From NCBI GenBank assembly GCA_030037185.1, contig JASHRR010000528.1, forward strand, positions 1 to 11,249: DNA of 11,249 bases, in the 5' to 3' direction. The position numbers and the translations under genes were made by a program. Of this stretch, positions 6,541-11,249 are shown piece after piece. Positions within the stretch are counted from its first letter, which is position 1. Each line of letters begins with the position of its first letter. The notes under the pieces are model-generated. The model searched no databases, had not been told where the DNA came from, and was given only the letters and a program-made list of their open reading frames with translations. Origin of the DNA: Xanthobacteraceae bacterium. Its GTDB lineage: Bacteria; Pseudomonadota; Alphaproteobacteria; Rhizobiales; Xanthobacteraceae.

Positions 6541-7329
6541 TCAATGAGCCTGAGCCTGCGGATCGGCGATCGCCGAACGCGGCGCCGCCCGGTCGAGAGC
6601 GAAGCGGCCGAAAGCGGGGATTTTCAGCGCCGGGTGCTCAGCGTCGAGTCCCGCCACAAGGCCGAGCAGGTTAAATTCAATGCCCTCCACCTTGCCGATC
6701 TTGAATCCCAGGAGCCCATAGAGGCTTGCCTCGAAGCCCGTGCCGCTGGCCGTGCGGCCTAGCAATGCACCGTCAATGCGATAATCCTTGCCGATCGCCT
6801 CCGGCGGCAGGGCGATTTCAAGCTCTGGCGCCGCGCGCAGCACGGAAGCCACGAAGGTATTGCTGTTGGGGCCCGGCCACAGGCGATAGTCGCCGTATTG
6901 CGCATACGGATACGCCATGATGGCAGCCTCGATCTTGGGGATTGCGGCGGCGGCGCGGACGCCGCGAATATCGGCGACGATGCGCGGCCGGTCGCCCAGC
7001 CAGTACCCGTCCGGCGGCCGGCCGTTGATCCGCAGCGGCCAGCCGAAGCCGGTCACTTCGTAGCGGGTGTACGCAGTCGCACCGGCGGGCTTTAGCACAA
7101 TCCAAGTATGGACCGCGAAAATGCTCCGCCAGCCGGCGGTGCGTGCCGCAAACACCACGATGCGCGCTTGCGGGTCGCTCGCCGCTTGCGGCAGGATGCC
7201 GGCGCTCGACCATCGCGCGGTCCGCCAATCTCGCGGCTCCTGGAACGACCACAGCACGGCCTTGGTCGCGACCGGAGCCAGAAAAACGATAGACAGCGTA
7301 AGGCCGATCTTGCGGCCGAAGTTTCGCAT
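6541..7329 (-). CDS. DUF3750 domain-containing protein, membrane-anchored or exported
   Basis: 262 residues of the DUF3750 family, function unknown. The N-terminus (basic MRNFGRKIG, then hydrophobic LTLSIVFLAPVATKAVLW, about residues 10-27) is a signal anchor or uncleaved signal peptide, so the rest probably lies in the periplasm. The conserved body shows ARWSSAGILPQAA (38-50), IFAVHTWIVLKPAGA (70-84), PKIEAAIMAYPYA, YRLWPGPNSNTFVASVLR (148-165, the strongest signature) and the C-terminal LLGLVAGLDAEHPALKIPAFGRF. The conserved His74 and the NSNTF segment could form an active site, but no enzyme activity is established. ATG 7329 has AAGGTGG 9 bases upstream. It is divergent from the secreted-protein gene on its right and is the last gene before the decayed island on its left. 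Confidence 0.9.
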   Translation of the reverse strand: MRNFGRKIGLTLSIVFLAPVATKAVLWSFQEPRDWRTARWSSAGILPQAASDPQARIVVFAARTAGWRSIFAVHTWIVLKPAGATAYTRYEVTGFGWPLRINGRPPDGYWLGDRPRIVADIRGVRAAAAIPKIEAAIMAYPYAQYGDYRLWPGPNSNTFVASVLRAAPELEIALPPEAIGKDYRIDGALLGRTASGTGFEASLYGLLGFKIGKVEGIEFNLLGLVAGLDAEHPALKIPAFGRFALDRAAPRSAIADPQAQAH

Positions 7330-7646
7330 CGGTTCAGCGCCACCTTGATTGTGTCAGGAGTCGATATCATGCCGCACACGGCTAGGATATCGCGGATGCG
7401 GGCGCGGACAAATGGGGAGTCTCGTCGCGCTATTGGGTCATGCCTCGCTTGCCCGACATGATGCCAAATGACTGATTCTCAATACGATCGGAACGAGCTT
7501 CGTAAACTCGCGCGATGAATCGGGCGGTCAGATCGCGGTTGGGCGGTGCTTCCGGAGCGGGCGACCTTCGGTTATCCTGCGCTTTGAGCAATCGTAGCGA
7601 CAATCGATGTAAATCGGCAAGGCTTACGCCTCAGCGGGGAACGCTC
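7330..7646. other. Intergenic region between divergent genes
   Basis: 317 bases between the DUF3750 gene and the secreted-protein gene, expected to hold both promoters. On the plus strand TTGAGC (7584-7589) lies 18 bases from TGTAAA (7608-7613), a weak sigma-70-like pair for the right-hand gene. An ATG at 7515 is in frame with that gene but has no ribosome site, and its extra residues do not look like a leader. Confidence 0.35.
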
Positions 7647-8549
7647 ATGCTTAAAATCGCGTCAAAGGACCATTTCGTTTCGATCCCGTCCCATCGCCCG
7701 TTCCCGATGATGCCCCGCATCGCGGCCGCCGCTGTGGGCGCCTTCGCGGTGATGAGCATTCCGGCGATAGCTGAGCCGCCCGCGAGCGGGGCGATCCCGG
7801 CGCTCGCCGGCAACAGCCTCGGCTGGATCAGCGCCGGCGGCTTTCTCGATCCGCCGTCCGGGACCGGGCACGGTCCCATCAAGCAGCACCCGGCTTATCC
7901 GTTTCACGGCAACCTCGACGGTCCCGGGCAGGTGACGCCGACGATCGGCAATGTCGATGATCCGGTCCTCAAGCCGTGGGCCGCCGCGCAGATGCGGACC
8001 TCGAACGAGGAGGTGCTCAGCGGCAAGCGCGGCCTGCCGTTCTCGGCCCAGGGGCGGTGCTATCCGGGCGGTATTCCCGGGCAGTTGCTCTATCCGATCG
8101 AGCCGATGTATTTCATCCAGGCGCCGAAAGAGGTGTGGATGATCTGGCAGCGCGACCACATGGTGCGCCGCATCTACCTCACCGGCCAACACTCCGAGAT
8201 TGTGAAGCCGTCATGGTTTGGTGAATCGATCGGCCGCTATGAAAACGGCGAACTCGTCGTCGACACCACCGGCCTTTCCACCCGTTTCAGCTTTATTGAC
8301 AATTACCGCACGCCGCACTCGGAGAAAGAGCACGTGGTCGAGCGCTACAAGATCTCCGCCGACGGCAACATGCTGGAAGCAAGGGTGACGGTTGAGGACC
8401 CGGACACCTTCAACGAGCCGCTCAGCATGATCAAGCGCTGGCGCAGGGCGACCAATCCGGGATTGGAGACGGTCTGCGCGGAGAACAACGGCGATCATTT
8501 CAGCAAGAACCTGTTCCCGATTCCGGAAGCGAAGACGCCGGATTTTTAG
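7647..8549 (+). CDS. Secreted conserved protein of unknown function
   Basis: 300 residues, predicted to be exported. Residues 21-42 (MMPRIAAAAVGAFAVMSIPA, then IA) form a Sec signal with likely cleavage after A42. The mature protein begins with PPASGAIPALAGNSLGW and a Gly/Pro-rich stretch, then has a single Cys-containing GRCYPGGIPGQLLYP (137-150). The C-terminal half carries IYLTGQHSE, PSWFGESIGRYENGELVVDT (188-207) and YRTPHSEKEHVVERY (220-234). These resemble motifs of a large secreted family in soil bacteria whose function is not known. I take ATG 7647, with GGGGA 7 bases upstream, over the ATG at 7515; 7707 would give a shorter n-region but has no ribosome site. It is transcribed alone. 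A hairpin follows the stop. Confidence 0.85.
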   Translation: MLKIASKDHFVSIPSHRPFPMMPRIAAAAVGAFAVMSIPAIAEPPASGAIPALAGNSLGWISAGGFLDPPSGTGHGPIKQHPAYPFHGNLDGPGQVTPTIGNVDDPVLKPWAAAQMRTSNEEVLSGKRGLPFSAQGRCYPGGIPGQLLYPIEPMYFIQAPKEVWMIWQRDHMVRRIYLTGQHSEIVKPSWFGESIGRYENGELVVDTTGLSTRFSFIDNYRTPHSEKEHVVERYKISADGNMLEARVTVEDPDTFNEPLSMIKRWRRATNPGLETVCAENNGDHFSKNLFPIPEAKTPDF

Positions 8550-8583
8550 CGCTGCGGGATCCCGTCGCCGGGAGCGCAAGCGA

Positions 8584-8600
8584 AACCCGCATTGGCGGGC
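8584..8600 (+). terminator. Possible terminator hairpin after the secreted-protein gene
   Basis: CCCGC, loop ATTG, GCGGG, flanked by AAA and CTTA, about 35 bases after the TAG. The stem is short and the T-run poor, so it is only a weak intrinsic terminator candidate. Confidence 0.35.
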
Positions 8601-8855
8601 TTACGGGCTGGTGCCAGAGCTCGCCTATGTTTTGCGCACCTGGAAATGCGCCACCAAATGCGATTGTTAAGGGCTGCGAGCGCCGTCATGAAAGCCGCAT
8701 TGCTAAACCCGGGCGTAGCGACGCATGAGATTTCAGCCTCATCTGGGAGCGCCGATCGAATCGAATTCACCTTCGACATATTGACGTGCCAAAGTCTGCC
8801 CAAATCAATGCCCTCTGAGACTGAGTGTGACTGACGGGGACTTTGACAGAAATTG
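8601..8855. other. Intergenic region between convergent genes
   Basis: About 255 bases between the convergent secreted-protein and pyroglutamyl-peptidase genes. Short open frames exist on both strands, but they have no ribosome sites and no recognisable protein pattern. Nothing further is seen. Confidence 0.45.
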
Positions 8856-9635
8856 TCAGCGCGCCTCACTTGAGAGGGCGTACCTCTCGTCGGCCCGAGC
8901 GCCAGTTTGGCGAACACTGCCAAGTGAAAACGCCGGTTTTGCCCGCTTTGTTGGCGGTCGTCCCGCTGCCAAAGAAACCATCGCGAGCACGATCGCTTCG
9001 CCCGCCCGCACGAGGTCGTTGAGGCGCGGGGCTCGGCGCTTGTGCGTTCGCGGCGGGTTGGAAGGCTGCCTGCTCCTTAAGGACTTGTTGAAAGGCCTCT
9101 TTGGCAGCTCCTTGAATCGGACCGGCGGCAGGTGGATGAAAATCACCATTCTCGGACCGTCCGTCCTGCGGGCGGCCTCAAGGGCGTGCCAATAGAGATA
9201 GTTGCACAGGTACGTGCCGGCGTTGCGCGAGGGCGCTGCGGTCACGCCGGCCATGCGCACGGCCTGCACGAGGCGGGCGAGCGGAAGGGGATTGCGTAGC
9301 CCATCCCGCTGTGGCGCGATCGTCGACGCCGCCGGACGGTGACCGCCGGCATCGGGAAACCGCGCAATGCGATTGCGCGCTCGCTGTTCGACCCGCACCG
9401 CTCGCTCGCGCGTCGCGACACCGAACATGACGATGATATCGGGCTTCTCTTGCGTAAGCAGGGCCGGCAGCTCGCGATCGACCGCGTCGTAGCGGGTCGC
9501 GAACACGTGGGCGACGCGCCGCGTTCCCGCGAACGCCGGGCGGCGGCGGCGCACAAGGCGCGCCGCCACGACGCCGGCCGGGTTGACAGGCGCGCCGGGA
9601 AAGCGGCCAAAGCCGGTGATGAGAATGGTGTGCAA
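8856..9635 (-). CDS. Pyroglutamyl-peptidase I-like cysteine peptidase (family C15)
   Basis: Predicted cytosolic peptidase of family C15, whose members remove an N-terminal pyroglutamate. All three catalytic positions are present: E83 in AVRVEQRARN, C144 in SRNAGTYLCNYLYW and H168 in VIFIHLPP. The N-terminus MHTILITGFGRFPGAPVNPA is typical. The start codon is TTG; it lies 3 bases after the meaB stop and the family alignment begins there, so the two genes are probably one transcript. At 259 residues it is longer than the usual 200-220. A basic stretch (about 172-203) separates H168 from the last conserved helix (LNDLVRAGEAIVLAMVSLAA), and about 35 residues with no family resemblance follow from G225. 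The tail could be a late frameshift or an extension. The actual substrate in this lineage is uncertain. Confidence 0.86.
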   Translation of the reverse strand: MHTILITGFGRFPGAPVNPAGVVAARLVRRRRPAFAGTRRVAHVFATRYDAVDRELPALLTQEKPDIIVMFGVATRERAVRVEQRARNRIARFPDAGGHRPAASTIAPQRDGLRNPLPLARLVQAVRMAGVTAAPSRNAGTYLCNYLYWHALEAARRTDGPRMVIFIHLPPVRFKELPKRPFNKSLRSRQPSNPPRTHKRRAPRLNDLVRAGEAIVLAMVSLAAGRPPTKRAKPAFSLGSVRQTGARADERYALSSEAR

Positions 9636-9638
9636 GAG

Positions 9639-10643
9639 CTATAGTCCCAATATCGCCACGATATCGTCGACCGCGACCGCCGGCGATAGCGTTCCTTCGG
9701 CGACGGCACGCTCCGTTTGCGGCAGCTTGGTCTTGAGCTTGGGGTCGTTAGCGAGCCGCGAGCGCAGCCGGTCCTCCAGGAGCGCCCACATCCATTTGAC
9801 CTGTTGCTCGCGCCGCCGCGCCGCGAATGCGTCGGTTGCGGACACGCGGCGGTGGTAGGCGAGAATCTCCTCCCATATCTGCCCGATGCCTGTGCCGGTG
9901 AGGGCCGAATAGGTCACCACTGGCGGTTTCCATTCGGTGAGGCGCGGGGTGAGGATGTGCAATGCGGCGCGGTATTCGGCAGCCGCGGCGTTGGCGCGAG
10001 CGAGATTGTCGCCATCCGCCTTGTTGATGGCGATCATGTCGGCGAGCTCGACCAGCCCTTTTTTGAGGCCCTGCAGCTCGTCTCCGGCGCCCGGCAGCAT
10101 CAGAACGAGGAAGAAATCCGTCATGTCGGCAACGGCGGTTTCCGACTGGCCGGTTCCGACAGTTTCGACCAGGATGACGTCATAGCCGCCGGCCTCGCAG
10201 AGCAGCATGGTTTCGCGGCTCTTTGCGGCAACGCCGCCCAGGGTGCCCGCGGCCGGCGACGGGCGGATGAAGGCACGGGCGTCGGCAGCGAGCCTTTCCA
10301 TTCGGGTCTTGTCGGCGAGGATCGAGCCGCCAGTGCGGGCCGAGGAGGGATCGACCGCCAGAACCGCGACCTTGTGGCCAAGTCCGACGAGATGGCTCCC
10401 CAGCGCATCGATGGTGGTTGATTTGCCGACTCCCGGCGCTCCGGTTATGCCGACACGACGCGCAACGCCGGTGTAGGGGAGAAGGCTTTGCACCATGAGG
10501 TGCGCGGCTCGCTGATGGTCGGGGCGCCTCGACTCGACGAGGGTGATGGCGCGCGCCAAAGCGGCGCGATCGCCGGCACGCAGTCGGCAGATCAGGGAAG
10601 CAATATCCGCCGGCGGCGGGCCGGGGATCTGAGCCGCGGTCAT
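9639..10643 (-). CDS. meaB: Methylmalonyl-CoA mutase-associated GTPase MeaB
   Basis: G3E-family P-loop GTPase that protects and reloads the adenosylcobalamin-dependent methylmalonyl-CoA mutase in propionate/branched-chain carbon metabolism; cytosolic. It is 334 residues, full length. Walker A is GAPGVGKST (68-76). AVDPSSARTGGSILADKTRM (96-115) is the switch region, VETVGTGQSE (159-168) is the Walker B region, base recognition is NKAD (207-210), and SALTGTGI follows (246-253). The C-terminal arm (about 270-334), which dimerises in known MeaB, is intact. ATG 10643 has AGGG about 8 bases upstream. The mutase genes are not in the window, so meaB is separated from its client here. The downstream peptidase gene starts 3 bases after its stop. 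Confidence 0.97.
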   Translation of the reverse strand: MTAAQIPGPPPADIASLICRLRAGDRAALARAITLVESRRPDHQRAAHLMVQSLLPYTGVARRVGITGAPGVGKSTTIDALGSHLVGLGHKVAVLAVDPSSARTGGSILADKTRMERLAADARAFIRPSPAAGTLGGVAAKSRETMLLCEAGGYDVILVETVGTGQSETAVADMTDFFLVLMLPGAGDELQGLKKGLVELADMIAINKADGDNLARANAAAAEYRAALHILTPRLTEWKPPVVTYSALTGTGIGQIWEEILAYHRRVSATDAFAARRREQQVKWMWALLEDRLRSRLANDPKLKTKLPQTERAVAEGTLSPAVAVDDIVAILGL

Positions 10644-10774
10644 GGGCGCTACCCTATTTGCGGCCCCTGTGCTCCAGCCAGAGCCTGAAGGTTTGGCCGG
10701 GGGTGAAGGGGCGCGGCTGTTAATCAGGCTTCTTCGGCATGCTGTTCATGTCGTGCTTGAGGACCGACAACGAA

Positions 10775-10992
10775 AACCGGCGAAGGATCGACTCTGTTCA
10801 GCCTGCCAGCGAACTCCTTAACCTGACAGGTGCGAACTTGTGGTCTTGAGGTTGTTCATGAACACGGAAAGATCGAGGTTACAGGCGGGCCGATCAACAC
10901 ATGGACGTGATCTGCCTGCCCGTTGAGTTCGAGCAGACCTCAACCGCACCCCGGCATCGCGCCTCTGCGATCTCCTTGAAGCGGTTCGGCAT
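10775..10992 (-). pseudogene. tnpA: Decayed IS200/IS605-type TnpA (HUH transposase) remnant
   Basis: Minus-strand pieces in shifting frames reproduce the middle of an IS200-like transposase in order: NRFKEIAEAR (from 10992), LELNGQADHVHVLIGPP, NLDLSVFMNNLKTTSS, and KEFAGRLNRV. The HUH metal motif H-V-H is readable in ADHVHVLIG (codons at 10901-10909). At least three frameshifts separate the pieces. The usual N-terminus before RFKEI is missing, and so is the end that carries the catalytic Tyr. It cannot make an active transposase. It is divergent from a tnpB start on the plus strand, the arrangement seen in IS605-type elements. Confidence 0.8.
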
Positions 10993-11088
10993 CTATTTGG
11001 CACCTCCGCCGATGCCCGGCACCCATAACTAAATGGCAGCGGAGCGCCTATACACCGTGGTACAACTTGGAAAACTTGACTTGTTCCG

Positions 11089-11104
11089 ACACTTAACTAA
11101 GTGT
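11089..11104. repeat. Perfect palindrome ahead of the tnpB remnant
   Basis: ACACTTA and TAAGTGT are perfect 7-base arms around a 2-base centre, ending 12 bases before the tnpB ATG. It could be a regulator site, an internal hairpin of the IS605-type element, or part of an old element end. TTGACT at 11076-11081 resembles a -35 but has no good -10 partner. Confidence 0.55.
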
Positions 11105-11116
11105 ATCAACGAATCC

Positions 11117-11206
11117 ATGACCCTCGTCAACCGGCCCATCACATACAAGCTCCATCCGACCGCGGCGCAGGAACGCACGTTGCGGCAATACCACAAGCTG
11201 CGGTAA
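11117..11206 (+). pseudogene. tnpB: Broken start of an IS200/IS605 OrfB/TnpB-type gene
   Basis: Starts at ATG 11117 and reads RPITYKLHPTAAQERTLRQY, the characteristic N-terminus of the TnpB/OrfB family (RNA-guided nucleases of IS605-type elements), then stops at TAA 11204-11206 after 29 residues. Just past the stop, another frame reads NASREER, which resembles the expected YNA.LEER segment, so a frameshift at the TAA is likely. The window ends 43 bases later and the rest of the gene cannot be judged. The feature is called from a short motif and its position opposite the tnpA remnant. Confidence 0.6.
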
Positions 11207-11249
11207 TGCGTCGCGCGAGGAGAGGCCCATGTTCGACAACGTCCGCGCC

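Noticed and set aside
8546..8923. Short frames on both strands between the secreted-protein and peptidase genes
   Set aside because: No ribosome site, no motif and no codon pattern; they overlap the ends of real genes.
9717..10421. A 234-codon plus-strand frame opposite meaB
   Set aside because: It is antisense to a certain gene and has no recognisable protein pattern.

Overview
The window is high-GC DNA with dense, mostly minus-strand genes. The gene families point to an alphaproteobacterium, probably of the Hyphomicrobiales (Bradyrhizobium or Xanthobacteraceae type). That is inference: no rRNA, tRNA or other taxonomic marker is present.

Left part (about 1-4865): a plus-strand old-yellow-enzyme-type flavin reductase meets, tail to tail with a 19-base overlap, a tight four-gene minus-strand operon. 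In transcription order the operon is arsS (radical SAM arsenosugar enzyme), an atypical metallophosphoesterase-like protein, a family 2 glycosyltransferase (TIGR04283) and a DUF2064-type transferase (TIGR04282). Every junction overlaps, two of them as ATGA. This is a bacterial organoarsenical (arsenosugar) module; the methyltransferase ArsM that would feed it is not in the window. The metallophosphoesterase gene carries, in frame near its start, a palindrome-rich block that looks like an intergenic repeat.

Middle (about 4870-6540): a gene-poor, decayed stretch. It holds one small orphan gene with a very strong ribosome binding site and, on the minus strand, frame-broken remains of what looks like the N-terminal half of a tyrosine-type integrase. 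This may be the scar of a genomic island.

Right-centre (6541-10643): a DUF3750 membrane-anchored protein (minus) and a secreted protein of unknown function (plus) diverge from a shared intergenic region. Then meaB (GTPase chaperone of methylmalonyl-CoA mutase) is followed 3 bases downstream by a TTG-started pyroglutamyl-peptidase-like gene, both on the minus strand.

Right edge (about 10740-11249): a decayed IS200/IS605-type element. A frame-shifted tnpA with its HUH motif still readable (minus) and the start of a broken tnpB (plus) diverge around a short spacer that contains a perfect palindrome.

No CRISPR array, tRNA or rRNA was seen. The most unusual items are the in-frame repeat in the metallophosphoesterase, the missing motif I residues of that protein, and the orphan gene in the decayed island.
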